Source: Saturnia japonica (Eukaryota; Arthropoda; Insecta; Lepidoptera; Saturniidae). Taken from it: DNA of 64,000 nucleotides. Of the stretch, positions 35,523 to 47,900 are shown in pieces. The notes under the pieces were generated by a model. That model was given only the letters and a program-made list of their open reading frames with translations, did no database searches and was not told the DNA's origin. How positions within the stretch are numbered: the first letter of the stretch is position 1; every line of letters starts with the position of its first letter. A program made the translations under genes and the position numbers. The stretch covers positions 4,588,690 to 4,652,689 of the forward strand of contig CM065328.1 in assembly GCA_033032175.1 (NCBI GenBank). Reading direction: 5' to 3'.

Positions 35523-36329
35523 TTAAAATTGATGTTTGCGGCTTTTACTAAGGCTAAAATATTTAATTAAAGAACAATAATCTAACAAATGAGCTAAGTT
35601 ATTTTCGATTGAAAGTATAGCAAGGGCTGAAAGTCGATCCTGTGTCATCGAATTCCTCAAATATATATTAATAACTTTAAGCCTTGAAAAACTCCTTTCA
35701 GCAGACGCAACCGTAACAGGTGTGGTGGCAATAATTCTTAGAACTATTTCGATAGTGGGGTAAACTTCAGTTAATTTTTTTTCTATTATGTATTTCAGCA
35801 CCGAGATAATGTCATCGTTTCCTTCATACACACGGATGAACATATTCAGTTCTTCATATAATTCATGTCAATCAATATCACATGATTCTCTTACTGTCAT
35901 AGATATTTGCAAGTTGCTGCATGGCTTCGAAGGTTCACTATCACTAATTTCCTTTAATCTTTTTATGTTATACATGAAACCAAATATGCTCTCATCATGT
36001 TTAAGTGCCTCAAACCTAGGATGGCAGCTTGCGCGCACATTGTCGACAATAACATAAAAAGTTTATTTTGAAAATCTCTTCCACATTGAAAATTCATGAG
36101 CTTCATCTTCCCCTTCATAATTAAAATGCCTTTTTACGTCATCTTCTGACTTCTTTAAACTGTCGGTATATCATTTTCCTCAGCTATTTCTCTCGCTGTT
36201 ACAAGGGATGACTGAAAACCATTTTCTCGATAATTATCGAGCCAATTTGTGAATGCGTTTAGGTGTTGTATAGCTACATCTAAGTGCATGTATTCGGTTT
36301 GCCACATTTTACTGATGTATGATACATGT

Positions 36330-36342
36330 AAGAATGTCATAC
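36330..36342. repeat. Target-site duplication, left
   Basis: AAGAATGTCATAC; identical to 37898-37910. Confidence 0.92.
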
Positions 36343-37897
36343 TATTTAATTTTTGTTATCGTGGGGAAATCCTGCATTGGATCCACCTCCCGAGCTGGAC
36401 CGCTCAAGGATGGGGTATGTCGGACTCTTACCGACTAAAACCCCACGGTGACCTTCTCGCACCTGTTGTTGGCCGGGGAGTGGGAACTGCTTGCGCATGC
36501 CATCCACTCGACCCGGTAGGTGTGGCCCTACCCTGGGGCCTCGTCACGGTCGAAGGCAATCGGCACCTCTAACGAGCCTCGGAGGGCGCGCGAACACCAG
36601 TGCGCCTCTTCCATCTCGGGCCTGCATTTACGCGGTGACGGACATGCCCAAGTCCACCACCTGCAGACCCATTTAAGGCGGCCGGAGATCATCACGTGGC
36701 CTCCGGCACCTGGCTCGTTGACCGCGAGAGGCGAGCAAGGTGTTAAGCTCCCTCTCCCTCTCCGCTTCCTCTTTCGCAAGCATGACTTGCTCGCAAAACG
36801 AGGAGACGGAGTTCCACCCGCTCTCGCTCTCGATCATGGACAGAACCACGGCCGGAAGCGAGACATCGGTGCCGAATATCGCGACAACGTCGCGACGCGG
36901 CGAGTCCCATGCGGGACAGACGGCTGGTGTGTGCTGCACGGTATCCTCGGCGCAGCCAGAATGATGGCACCCAGGATCGATCTCCCGGCCTATGCGACAC
37001 AGGTAACTCCCGAAACAGCCATGTCCCGAAAGAACTAGTCAGAACTGGTCTGATGGCTTCTACGGTCGCCATGCCTGAGCTGGGGTGGCGAAGTCGCAAG
37101 TCCCACGCTTCCACCATGGGCATTTGGCGGAGCTCTGACCTACACGCCGGGATTTGTCGCGGCGTTGGTCTCTCGCCCCGCCTCAGCGCCTCCTCGCACC
37201 ACCTAAATAGCAGCGCGAGGGCTCTCGCTTCTAGATCCCATGGTGGAGATCCGACCAATAGAGAGGCTGCCTCAAATGAGACCGCCATCGCTCTGACGGC
37301 CATCGCTCTCTGCGGTTTTTGCAGGAATGCAAAGTGTCGGGCCATCAGGCTGTCCGCACACACTGGAGCCCCATATAGGGCCATCGACCGTACGATCCCC
37401 AGGTAGAGCTTCCGGCAAGCGGAATCGGGCTCCCCGAGGTTTGGCATAAGCCGAGCGAGCGCGCCCGTTGTGCCCATGAGTCGGGGGGTCAGCTGCCGGA
37501 AGTGTTCTACGAAGCTCTATCTGCTATCGAGGACGATTCCCAGGTACTTCATCGTCGACCCGATGCCGATGGAGACGCCTCCCACTATGTTCTGGGACCC
37601 TTGAGGTGGTGCATTCCGAGGCCCATGAAAACACAGGGCCTCGGATTTACTTAGGCCCACCTCTAATCCCAGACGCCTTACAAGACTTACGACTTCAGCC
37701 ACCCCAGTTGTGGCTAACATTGTCGCGTCGCGGTGCGTCTTCCCTCGCGCTGTGACAAGGGTGTCGTCGGCATAGCAGACGACACTGACATCGCTTAGGG
37801 GCGCACCGCGTATCGTCCAGTCATAGGCGATGTTCCACAGGATGGGGCCAAGCACTGACCCCTGTGGAACACCGTTAGACATGTCTCTCCGACTCCA
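36343..37897 (-). mobile_element. 5'-truncated R1-clade-like non-LTR retrotransposon with 13-bp target duplication
   Basis: AAGAATGTCATAC flanks both sides (36330-36342 and 37898-37910). The element is 1555 bp, lies on the - strand, is cut off at its 5' end within the reverse transcriptase, and has an A-rich 3' end against 36343. This is the signature of target-primed reverse transcription. It is much richer in GC than its host sequence and has inserted inside the hAT-like pseudogene. Confidence 0.9.
36690..37897 (-). pseudogene. R1-like reverse transcriptase, C-terminal part
   Basis: From 37897 the frame reads SNGVPQGSVLGPILWNI, then the polymerase active-site motif CYADDTLV. It continues to the thumb (YLGIVLDSR) and on to RSMALYGAPVCADSL. 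An in-frame TAG lies at 37517-37519, between DSR and SFVEHFRQL, where a Trp codon would be one base away. Near 36950 the frame shifts to one with the terminal zinc-knuckle-like CHHSGCAEDTVQHTPAVC. The usual polymerase fingers and the endonuclease are absent because of truncation. Assignment to the R1-like group is by overall similarity; a specific family is not named. Confidence 0.82.
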
Positions 37898-37910
37898 AAG
37901 AATGTCATAC
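37898..37910. repeat. Target-site duplication, right
   Basis: AAGAATGTCATAC; identical to 36330-36342. Confidence 0.92.
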
Positions 37911-39102
37911 CATTTGACAAGTAAAAGTACAAATTTGTAGGTAGTTATTTCCTTTTCTATAGAATGGCATTCACTGACCAACTGACAATCTGTTGTCTTT
38001 TCTGCTAATTTCTTTAAAGCATCACATATATCGCTTAGTTGGTATTTAACGACCTTCACCGATGCTACCCTGCACTCCCATCTAGTTTCAGAAAGTGGTT
38101 TTAGCGATAAGGATTTTACATGAGAATTTAAAATAGTCCACCTCTGACTTGAGCCAGCATACAGAGTGTACAACCTTTGTAGCAAACCAAAAAAAGATTT
38201 TGCTTGGACACAAGACGATGCTGCATCTCCTAGGCCCCTGAAGGCCAAATTGTGAGATGCTAAATAATTTACAATTGCGAGCAATCGTTCTAAAATATCT
38301 CTCCAACTTTGCCTTTCTTGTTCAATTTGTGACTGAGCCAAGGAGTCAACAGTGGAACAGCTTTTTAAACCATTCTTTAAATTAATCCATTTCAGCATAC
38401 AATCTTTGTGCTGTCGACTAGATTCGTGTGACTTTAGGTAATCACCCAAGTGTTTCCAATGACACACTCCTTCACTTGATCCAATCTTTCTATTTTGTAG
38501 ATCGAATATTCGACACGGAAATCAGTAAACAGCATCCCTTGTTTTTGAATAAATCATCCAGCGCCTGTCAAGCTTTTCACCGTTAACTAATATCTTATTA
38601 TAATGATATTTACTGAATCGCCGTCCATTATCATTTACGGGAAATAACTCAACTTTAATCCGGATTGGATCTCTTAATACAATCTCAGTTCGGTCTATAT
38701 CAGTAATTGTTATGGGCCACAAACCGGGGTCATTTTGAGAATTCAATTTTTCTATTCCAGCAGTCACGGATGTAGACATAGACTCGAGCTCAGATTCGTG
38801 TTCTTGACTGAATAGCGTTGACGGCGGTACCGGTGACCTAAGAGACATTGATGTAGTTAAATCATTATCATCCTCGCTGATTTTGCTGATGATGATGTGG
38901 AAGGAAGGTTTTTAGCTGAATCACGATTAAAGTCACTTTCCATCAATAAATGTTTCGTATAGGTTTATTGATCATCACTTTTTATATATTTATATAAAGA
39001 TCGACGTAAATTTTCTTGTACCTGCTTTCTTTTGATAGCTCGTTTCCTTTTTGAACTACCTGAATCAAATTTTCTTCCGGCATCACGATCATGCGAACTC
39101 AT

Positions 39103-40033
39103 TTCCTAAATCTTGTTTTGTTTCTCACAAATAGTCTGAAATAATTTTTAAGTAGGTATCACACAGTTTTTTTACACTTTATCAGCTTACTCAATACCTA
39201 AAATATTATAATTTACACATTTCCAGCTCACTCAATACTTGAAACATTATAAGAGCGTAATATTAAATATAATTCAAAGATATGTACGATACAGCAACGA
39301 TTTTGTAACTCATACTAATAATTCCAAGGTGACAAAAGTTGACGAACGAAATGAAACAAGGGAATTCCTCTAGCGACGGGAATTCCCCGAGCAATAGACG
39401 AGCAGGACGTTATGTCCCAATTTCCGAGTCACAGACTATATAATACTATACTAGTCCTGAGTGCTATGCGTTTAAAAACAGATCTTTAAGTGTTTCGAGG
39501 CGCGATATTCAAGTACTACAAAATAAATTTATCAATTATGATTTGAATGAATGAATTCGTTAACTAACTTTATTTTAATATAACGTTATGTTTTTAACCT
39601 TAATAAATAATTAAGAATAAAAATCAAAAGTTATAAATTAACAAAAATATACTAGTTAAAAAAAATTTTTTTTGACGCGAGGCCCCGGGCGATTGCCCTG
39701 TTCGCCACCCCCTAAGGCTGCCACTACTAATTATCTATATAAAAGTACTAATCACATTTAAAAAATCATCTGATAAAGTATAACTTGATACATAACTTCA
39801 CTTTCACGAAATATCTTCCTAAAACTATACTCTCAGATTGTCAAAATTCACAAAAATATCAGTGAAGGTTCGATATTTTATTAACCATTAATTTACACCA
39901 TTTTCATCCTTTTCGATCTAGGTTTATTTTCTAGCCCACGATTGTATGAAAGTGTATCCGTCTCCTTTGTATTTTCAGATTTACAAAGATGCGAGTGATA
40001 ATTCATAATCGAATTACTAAAAACCCATTAGTA
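39103..40033. other. No gene seen
   Basis: AT-rich except for a GC-rich patch near 39675-39720 (gcgaggccccgggcgattgc) that looks repeat-derived. Confidence 0.45.
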
Positions 40034-40219
40034 AGGCTTTTTGGCGGGATTTTTAAAAAGGCGGCAGTAAAAATTTTCTTTTGTTATAAATTTAATTTAT
40101 TTATATATTTCTGTATATAAAAGTGTTTGTATTTGTATTTTGTAAATAGATAAGTTGTTTATTTGTGCAAAATAGTAGCAGCATACAGTGGTAAGTATTT
40201 TTTTGGTGTTTTTAGTAAC

Positions 40220-41466
40220 ATGGATATAGAACCTGCCCCGGATTCTGATCCTCCTCCGGTCAACCATCCTCTATTGACATTATTGGAAGCAGATGGATTG
40301 TTTGCCAATAATGCAAGTGTCGTACCATCAGTTAGTATCTTTGAAACGGTTAGGTTAAATGTGGAAAAACATTTGGAAAAAAGTTGACACAATCATTTAA
40401 ACCGGTGAAGGATAGGCCATCTTTTCGTACTAAAAAGACATGCATTGACAGAACACTCAACTTCTACTCTTAACTCACTTACTCACAACATCAACCTCAC
40501 TGAGTTAACTCGTACTAGGACTAGAACAGACACAGAGTTACCCTCTTGTGTCTCTTGCAGACAGTTTTATAAGAAAACCTTACCCAACCCGGGAAAACCC
40601 GGGTCCTCACACTTTTAATGTGGAATTTATGTCTGATAATCCTCAATCAGGTACCTCACTACATACCCTTAAAATTGGGAATTTTTATACAAAATTAATA
40701 TGCAAAATGTTATGGAGGACGGTATGAAAAAACAAGACGGAATCGTGTGTCAGTACAATTTAGAACGGCTATAGTTGCAAATTCATTTGTGCAACATCCA
40801 ATGCTTGTTAAAAGCAATTATAAGGCCTAAATTCCATCGTATATTGTTAGTAAGATGGGTATAGTTCGTGATATACCCATAGAATGGTCACATGAAGATA
40901 TACTTGAAAATTTGAGGATACCTGAATGTTTCGGCCCTTTTATACGTAGTCGTAGGTTGAGTCGGAAAATCGTTAACCCGGAGGGCCCTGATTGGGTTCC
41001 TACATAGACAATAGTACTGAGCTTTGATGGACAGGTTCTGCCTCCACGAGTATATGCTTTTTACACATCCTTGCCTGTAGAACAGTATATTTATCCAACT
41101 GTACAGTGTTTTAAATGTTGCCGTTTCGGTCACACTCGCACACAATGTAGAAGTAAACCTCGCTGCTACAAATGCAATGATAATCACGATGGAGCATCGT
41201 GTAACATAGAGGATAGTTACTCCTGTAATTACTATTCTGGTAGTCACAAAGCAACTGATAAATCTTGTCCAGAGATTGTACGTCAGAAAGAGATAAATCA
41301 TCATATGTCCATTTTTGCAGTGTCTTATCAGGAGGTTGGTAAAAAATTCCTCCCTGTAAGAAAATCTTATATCGAAACTTTGTCAGCTCCAGTACAGACA
41401 CCCATAACCCCTATGTATGCATACTCTTCTAATGAAAAAAAGGCTGTTTCTTACAAAAAACTTTAA
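40220..41466 (+). pseudogene. Retrotransposon ORF1 (gag-like, CCHC zinc knuckles), broken
   Basis: Nucleic-acid chaperone protein of a Jockey-like element. The start is inferred at ATG 40220 (MDIEPAPDSDPPP), after which stops occur (TGA at about 40385). A later stretch (SKMGIVRDIPIEW, around 40850) matches the pre-knuckle domain. The best part is 41071-41466: CFKCCRFGHTRTQCRSKPRC followed by YKCNDNHDGASC. These two consecutive CCHC-type knuckles have the spacing usual for Jockey ORF1. A third (CNYYSGSH) is degenerate. Several in-frame stops show that it is not functional. Confidence 0.75.
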
Positions 41467-42082
41467 TATTAAAACCAAAATCTCATGCTCCTTTAACCAA
41501 GACTTATGATAAAAAGGCACATGATGATTTAATTATAAAATATGCTATCCCTTCTATTAACGAATGTGCTTTAATTGAAAATAATGATTCTACTAATGAA
41601 AAAAAACTTAAATGACTTGATATGTTCACTGATGAATATCATCTCAAATTCCTCGCTACCTGACCACGTTGCTTTTACATTGATTAAGAACTTATCAGTC
41701 ACTCTTTCTAACTCTTTCAAACATGGATCAGATCCTACAGTGGTATTGTAGGAGTGCTGCATCAGAACGAACAGATATTTACTATTTGATAATCAAATTT
41801 AATCCATATGTTCTGCCTTATCTCTGGGACATGCCCCAAGCCGGGTATTCTGTTTAAAGTACCGGGTTATTCCATTCTCAGTGATGACAGAATGGACTGA
41901 TATGGAGCTCTGTTCTCCTTATAAAAAAAGTGGTTTTTTTTTTAATCTTTACTTCTTCCTTCCTATAGCAATGAAAAGTTAAATGCAGTTGCAGCTAATG
42001 TTGATAATATGTCATTCCTTTCCATATACCTTTCCCAAAAAGATACTTCAGTTATTCCTATACTAAAACCAATTATTGAATT

Positions 42083-42400
42083 TTGCCTTCACCTTTTATC
42101 ATATTAGGAGGCTTTAATGCGCATCTCTCCCTATGGGACGCCCCTAATGTCAATAGGTTAGACATTGAACTCGCTGAATTGGTAGATGAATTAGGTTTAT
42201 GTGTTTTAAATGATGGCTCAGTGACTCGCCTTGGTATGCCAGGTCAATCTCTTAGTTACTTGGACATTTCTCTTTGTTCTTCATCTGCCTTTACTCTTCT
42301 AACATGGAAATGTTTTTCATTAACACATGGTAGTGATCACTTTCCCATTGTTATTTCAAAGCCGTCCTTAAATTCCAATGTAAGGGCTTACGTATTGTAA
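42083..42400 (+). pseudogene. Apurinic-type endonuclease fragment of a non-LTR retrotransposon
   Basis: The EEP-fold endonuclease nicks target DNA during retrotransposition. Visible motifs are ILGGFNAHLSLWD (the GDFNAH box with Asp read as Gly, a loss of a catalytic residue), LNDGSVTRLGMPGQSLSYLD and HGSDHFPIVI (the conserved SDHFP catalytic His box). The N-terminal part of the domain is missing. Confidence 0.8.
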
Positions 42401-42600
42401 CTGGAGCTATGAAAAGTACTCCTGTCAACACTTTACAAATAGAAAGTGCAGATCCACCCCTTCACATCAGGAGACAATACCTGTCGGATCGTTATTTTTA
42501 CAAAATGCTACAAATTAGTTCCCATACTTTAATTGAGGAGATCAGATTCCTAAATATTTTAATTGTTAGTGATAATATTTTCCGGCGCAAAAAATCGAAC
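42401..42600 (+). pseudogene. Reverse transcriptase thumb fragment
   Basis: The frame reads GAMKSTPVNTLQIESADPPL then HIRRQYLSDRYFYKMLQ, the pattern at the end of the reverse-transcriptase domain in Jockey and I-type elements. The palm that should separate it from the endonuclease is deleted. Confidence 0.7.
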
Positions 42601-42769
42601 CTCCATTTAGTTCAAAGTTATAGAAATTTTATTGACCTTGTTTGTACAGTGAATAAATATCCATGCCATCTTCTGTTCTTTTTTGACTACAACGTTCTGG
42701 TATTTTATCCCAGTGTATACCTATCGATAGGAATAACTGGTTGCCCGCGGGAGTAGTAATAATATGCGT

Positions 42770-43200
42770 AGTAAGTTATTGAGATTGCGCCACCTGGGGA
42801 GTTTGTTAGTTACTAATTACCGCGGGTTTTCCAAAGCGTGCTTCTAACTCTCGGTCGATAACGCTTTACCGCTAGCTGCCTAGATGGCGGCACATTATGT
42901 AGTACGTAGAAGCTACGTGATCTACGTCACCCTCTCACCACCCGCGCGCTACCAGCGCCAACGACCGCACCGCAGTCAGTAGTCACTAGCAACGTCTACA
43001 GGTAAGTGCACGTTCTTCTAACTTATTGCCATTTTATTGCTACTTTCATGTGATCATTCGCCCGCCTGCTCGCCTATGTGTATTTATTTCTAGTCTAGTT
43101 AGTGTCTCTTTTAGTTTACCGCTTAGGAAGGCTATTTACACACCTTTCTAAACCCCATTATATGCTCCCGTCGTAGGAGGGCTATTTACACGCCCTCCTG
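42770..43200 (+). repeat. GC-rich insert, possibly LTR-derived
   Basis: The sequence from gcgccacctggggag to cacgccctcctgctacccc differs in composition from its surroundings. It contains a short tandem (gctatttacacacctttct and gctatttacacgccctcct at about 43129 and 43179). It looks like part of an LTR or leader but no partner LTR is present. Confidence 0.4.
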
Positions 43201-43202
43201 CT

Positions 43203-43350
43203 ACCCCAATAACAAAAGAGTTGCAGGATGCCAATGCTATACTTAGTACGTATATTAACCAAAATGCTTCTTGTGTAGTAATATTTTTCACTGATGCTTC
43301 TAAGTAGGTTGATCCTTTCTCTGGTAATGATTTGAACTTCATAGTATTTG
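43203..43350 (+). pseudogene. RNase H-like fragment of the same element
   Basis: ELQDANAILSTYIN is followed by IFFTDASK, resembling the YTDGSK start of an element-encoded RNase H, then an in-frame TAG. Only about 45 codons are left. Confidence 0.5.
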
Positions 43351-43489
43351 TTTCAACAACTGCAAATCATTAGTTATTATTCTTATTATGTAATATTATA
43401 TATAAATCATTAGTTCAATTCCTTAAATTTCATAATATTTTCTTCTAATATCCTTCTATCTTAATTCCATTTATATATTACCCATACAT

Positions 43490-44170
43490 TAACCACCTTT
43501 ACCCGTTCCGTATCTAAATCTACATCACGGCTTCACGGTATCCACGGCTACTACGGGTATCCTGATCATCAGCATGCAGTGGACGCGCATTCCTGGTCAT
43601 CACCCACAGCTTTCTCAGTGACCTTGGCACAGCACACTGCACTTCAACCGGTCAGCAAGCAGGGACGCCCTTCTCTCCTGGTCGACGCAGCAGCCAGTCA
43701 TTACGCAGCACTGCAACACTCCGACTCACTGGAGCATTCTTGCAGCATTACCCCGACTCACTGGGGCATCACCCCGACTCACTTGGGCAATCACCGCAGA
43801 CAGTTCCGACTCACCGTGAACTATGTGGCATCTGGTTCCGACTCACTGGAACATTCCCTTGGTCCAGCAAGCAACACAATATGTATGGACGACTCAACCT
43901 GCTATCGACCTCCGGTCTCGGAGGGGAGTGATGTGGTGACATCTCTCGCCACAACTGACGCATCCTACATAGCGACATCTATAGAGCCACATATGACGCA
44001 AACTACATCACGTTATAGAAATTAACTCAACAATTGAGTATATTTACAAGAACCCGACTACAACCGTTGGGCAACTGCCGGCCAGACATAACGCCAGTCT
44101 GGTCAGAGGATCCTCCCTTTTCTATGGCGGATGAGGAACTTTACACGCTGTTCCTCCCTTCCGCTAAAAA
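43490..44170 (+). repeat. Unclassified interspersed repeat with short internal tandem copies
   Basis: Contains repeated ccgactcactggagcattc-like units (43720-43860). Its end (43940-44070: actgacgcatcctacatagc, acaagaacccgactacaacc) recurs at 56525-56670. An open frame of 148 codons (43579-44025) is made of these repeats and is not a credible gene. It is possibly the 3' end or LTR of a retroelement. Confidence 0.55.
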
Positions 44171-44675
44171 TTAAAAAAAAAACCTTTAGTAATTACTAAT
44201 GGCTCTAACTGCGATAACTCGACTTATCTTTATAATCAAATGACTACACTAGTATTTTTCATAATCGGCCACCTCTACTGAATACTTGAACAGCCATTTT
44301 TGATAACATGGCGTTTGTTTTCTTAATATAGAGATTTGATCGTTTTATTTAATACTTTTGTGTTTTCTTACTAAATAAACGTTAAAAACCGGTGAATAAC
44401 AAGGTTGAAAAAATATTTTATAGGTTACGGTTTTCATGACATATCCATTTAGTATTTTCAGTTTGGATCTTTTTTATGTTGAAGAGCGCGGTGCGGCTAT
44501 CCCGCGTTTATTGTTGTTTTATCAAAAGCGAGTTACGAGCTTAGCTTAAGTATTTAAAAATATACAAAACGTACATCGGTGATTGTTATGAATGGGTGAA
44601 ACTGTTTTAATACAAACGTGTGTGATAATAGTGATAGAAGAAATGTACTTTTAAAGAAAACTCCATATAATAACA
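44171..44675 (+). promoter_or_regulatory. 5' flank and probable leader of the RPRD2 gene
   Basis: About 500 bp separate the upstream repeat from the start codon. No clear TATA box is seen. The start context AACAATGG has A at -3 and G at +4, a good initiation context. Confidence 0.45.
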
Positions 44676-44962
44676 ATGGGTGAAACTGATGATTTTAATA
44701 CATTAGCGTTTGAAAAGAAGCTTACTCAGCTCAAAGACACCCAGGAGAGTATACAATCGATGTCGTCTTGGTGTTTGCAACAAAGATCACACCACAAAAA
44801 AATTGTTGCAAGTTGGTTAAATGTGTTGAAGCGAGTAAAGGTTGAGCAAAGACTTGTGCTTTTCTATCTGGCAAATGATGTGATACAGTACAGCAAGAGG
44901 AAAAATTACGAGTTTGTCGATAGCTGGGGTCTCAACTTACAGAAGGCTACTCCTTTGGTTAG
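44676..44962 (+). CDS. RPRD2: RPRD2 exon 1
   Basis: Starts MGETDDFNTLAFEKKL and covers the first two thirds of the CID. Ends in phase 2 at AG|GTTAGT. Confidence 0.9.
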
Positions 44963-47900
44963 GTTAGTTCCATTTTCTGTTATTTTATACAAACAATTAT
45001 TTGTAAAACATTGCATCAGGTATGTAATAAATATATTGCCATTTACTTTACTACCAATAAGAATAAACAGTTACTTTAAAAAAATAATAATTAAAACAAA
45101 TATAAAAGCCTATTATTTAATCCAGTAACTTACATAAAATAATAAAACATTTATATACATGCAATGTGGTAATTTTAAGATAAATTTAAGTACTATTATT
45201 ATAAGATATAGTATAATTAAGTTATGTGGGCTCCTCTTCGGATAAAGGCCTCCTCGAAAGAATGCCAATTGTCATGATTTTTAGCAACAGAAGACCAGCT
45301 CTTGCCTGCGATAACCTCCAATTCATCCTTCCACCGTGTTTTTGGCCTACCTCTGCATCTGTAATCTTGAGGCCCGCTCCATAGTGTTGCGATGTTTGTC
45401 CATCTGTCATGGGTATTACAAATCATGTGACGGGCCCATCTCTATTTTAAACTTTGGGCGAATGATAATGCATCTATTACTTTTGTCTGTTTCCTTATTT
45501 TATTGTGGCGTATTCTATCTTTCAGTTTGATCTTTAGTGAGCTTTGTTCTAGTGCTCTTTGACATGATGTTAGTTTTCTGTTGGTTGTAGAGTCGAATAA
45601 CCATGTTTGGCAACTGTACATAAGACAGGGTAAAAGACATGAGTCCATTACTTTCTTTTTTTAATAATAAGTTTATGTCTGACTTCATAACTTCTTTATA
45701 AGCCCAGGACTTCCTCCATGTTATTGCAATTCTCCTGTCTAGTTCTTCAGTGTTGTTTTCTTTAAGAAATAATACCTGTTTGCCTAGGTAAATATAATCA
45801 TTTACGTACTCTACTGTTGAGTGTGAGTGTTGTAGTGATTAGTCATTACCTTTGTTTTTAGGATATTCATCTCAAGATCCACACTTGTGCTAACTTCATT
45901 AAGCTCTACCATAATTGTTTGAAGCTCTATAGGATCTTCAGAAAAAGTAGGATGTTGTCTGCAAATCCTAAATGGTGAAGAGGTTTTGTGCCTATTTTTA
46001 TTCCAGGACAGATCTTTCATAGTATTTTGAAGTATGGATATAAACAAATTTTCCCTATCTGACTTTTATTCCAATAAACCTAAACTAAACTAGGTCAAAA
46101 TTTTTCATTATTTTATTTATTTTACTTACTTTTGTTGACTTTGGTAAAAGTGGCGTCACTATCTGTCTCGGTCGCTCATGGCAAACATGTCCACTATCCA
46201 TCTCTCTCATCATATTGCCGTAAAATTAAGAACCTACCCAGAGCTTGTGCGAATAAAAAATATTTGAACTGAGTAAAATGGGTTAGCAAAAATCGGGGTT
46301 TTTACTAGTTTTTTTTTAGTATGAAACTAACAAGTATTGTACCATTTTACAATTCTGATTAAATGCGCGAACTTTTAATGGCACTTGCCAAGGCACTAGT
46401 ACATTTTTTTTCAAGGAGGGCCTTTCATAGTCGACAAATTTTGAAAATTTTGAATTCATAGTTTACAAATAGTCTTAATTCTAGAAAACTTGGGGCAGTT
46501 ATGTCATTATTTTTGACTGTGGTTCTAGAAATGTTATTTAGGGTTACAGTTCCAAAGTTTAAATGAACAAAAATAATAAAAATTAACCACAATAACCAAA
46601 AAATGGTTACAATTTGACTAAATTTCTAGGTTTTTCTTAAATGCCCGTAATTTCCAAACTGCATGAGATAGTTTTTTTTTTCTTATGATGGTTACAGTCA
46701 ATCCTGTCAACCCCTTTCGGCTTGACGTTGAGTTCTGGGACAACCTGTATATTTGCACTGCACATATTAATGAAATGTTTCGATATTCACTCATGAAACA
46801 ATACGAAGCAAACTATTTAAACACTTTTTAGAATTAATTTATATGAAGTGATATCAATAAACTGTTGACAGTTTCAATGGCCGATCGGGGTAAGGCCCTA
46901 ACCATCACGAAACAGTTACTATAGTATGTTTTTAAAAAGTTCTCTTTGTTTTATCTTTGCTGTACTGTGATGCTGTGGAACTGTTTCCTTGCTAGTTCCT
47001 TCCTTCTTACGACATGACGTCAAATAACATAAAATATTCATATCTTTTTCAATATAGTTTTGTTACTTTAGCCATCTTTTTAAATTATAAATACTATAAA
47101 ATAAAAAAACAAAAATTTGTGTATTGTATATGTTAAATATAATTTAACACACACACCTATAGACAGTTTCCTACAGAAGATCCTAGCTAAATAACTTAGT
47201 GCTGTGTTGCAGCGGCAAGTAGGGTTTTCAGAGCTACATGGGAACGGGAGGTTCAAAGAGAGGTAGATTTCTCTATACTTGAGGCAATCCGACAGGTGAA
47301 ATACCTGTACCCTACAAAAATTTGGCAGCCAACTTAAATACCAGGTTGTGTAAAGTGTTCTTGCGGTGAGTAGGGTTTTTAAAGCTCTTTGGTTTGGGGG
47401 ATTCCATCATGTGGGCTTTATGCTTGTTTGCCACCTTTCTTGTACATTAAAAAAAACTTATAATATATTATTCTTTTTTTTAATCAAGTTACAGAATGTT
47501 ATTATGTTAATATTACATAAAACATTGCGATGTAGTATGTATACCAGAAATTAGTTACATCTTTCACCCTATTTTGAATTGACCTGCATATACAAAGCAA
47601 TATTTTTTTATGTTACAGAGATGAAAAAGTGAGACCAAAAATTCTTCGTATATTTAAAATATGGGAGCAGAGATCAGTGTATGATGAAGAGTTCCTATCA
47701 GATCTCACTGGATTACTCAGTGCAGGAGCTATTAAAAAATCTGATGAAGATTCATTAGAGTTTCAGGTTAGTTAGATTACAATTACAAAATTACATATCC
47801 AAGATCCATGTCCAAGTACTGGGAGAAGACTGCTGTCTAATCCATTTCATAACTCTAACTTATATGACAAGATGGTTTTAGAGTGTGGGATGAGTTGCCA

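Larger units (their letters stand above)
35523..39102 (-). pseudogene. hAT-like transposase (ZMYM1-like, TTF zinc finger + dimerisation domain), split by a retrotransposon
   Basis: The gene runs leftward from ATG at 39102 (MSSHDRDAGRKFDSGSSKRK, a typical N-terminus). A TTF-type zinc finger region follows (FPCRIFDLQ, HWKHLGDYLKSHESSRQH), then DUF4371-like helical sequence (LSETRWECRV), and finally the hAT C-terminal dimerisation region (TPVTVASAERSFSRLKVI, RLSALAILSIENN) ending at 35523. Lesions: a TGA at 38522-38524 where the first zinc-finger Cys is expected (DAVY then stop), other stops near 38.9 kb, an R1-like insertion at 36343-37897, and frameshifts or stops between about 36155 and 35850. 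It belongs to transposases related to zinc-finger MYM-type protein 1. Whether it was a transposon or a domesticated copy cannot be told; it is dead. Confidence 0.82.
40034..43360 (+). mobile_element. Wrecked Jockey/I-type non-LTR retrotransposon
   Basis: In order along + are an ORF1 with zinc knuckles (to 41466), an endonuclease fragment (42083-42400), a reverse-transcriptase thumb fragment (to about 42600) and an RNase H-like fragment (about 43203-43340). The catalytic palm of the reverse transcriptase is missing. Foreign sequence of about 430 bp (42770-43200) separates the last two pieces. The limits are approximate. Confidence 0.7.

Noticed and set aside
36249..37406. Several + strand open frames of 60-172 codons
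   Set aside because: They are shadows of the GC-rich R1-like reverse transcriptase on the opposite strand.
38522..38524. Selenocysteine codon at the zinc-finger Cys
   Set aside because: No SECIS-like element was recognised and the gene has other stops, frameshifts and a retrotransposon insertion.
40888..41401. Minus-strand frames of 96 and 138 codons
   Set aside because: They overlap the zinc-knuckle ORF1 on the + strand, which explains the openness.
43579..44025. A 148-codon + strand frame as a gene
   Set aside because: It consists of short tandem gactcactgg-type repeats and a piece also found at 56.5 kb; no protein family pattern.
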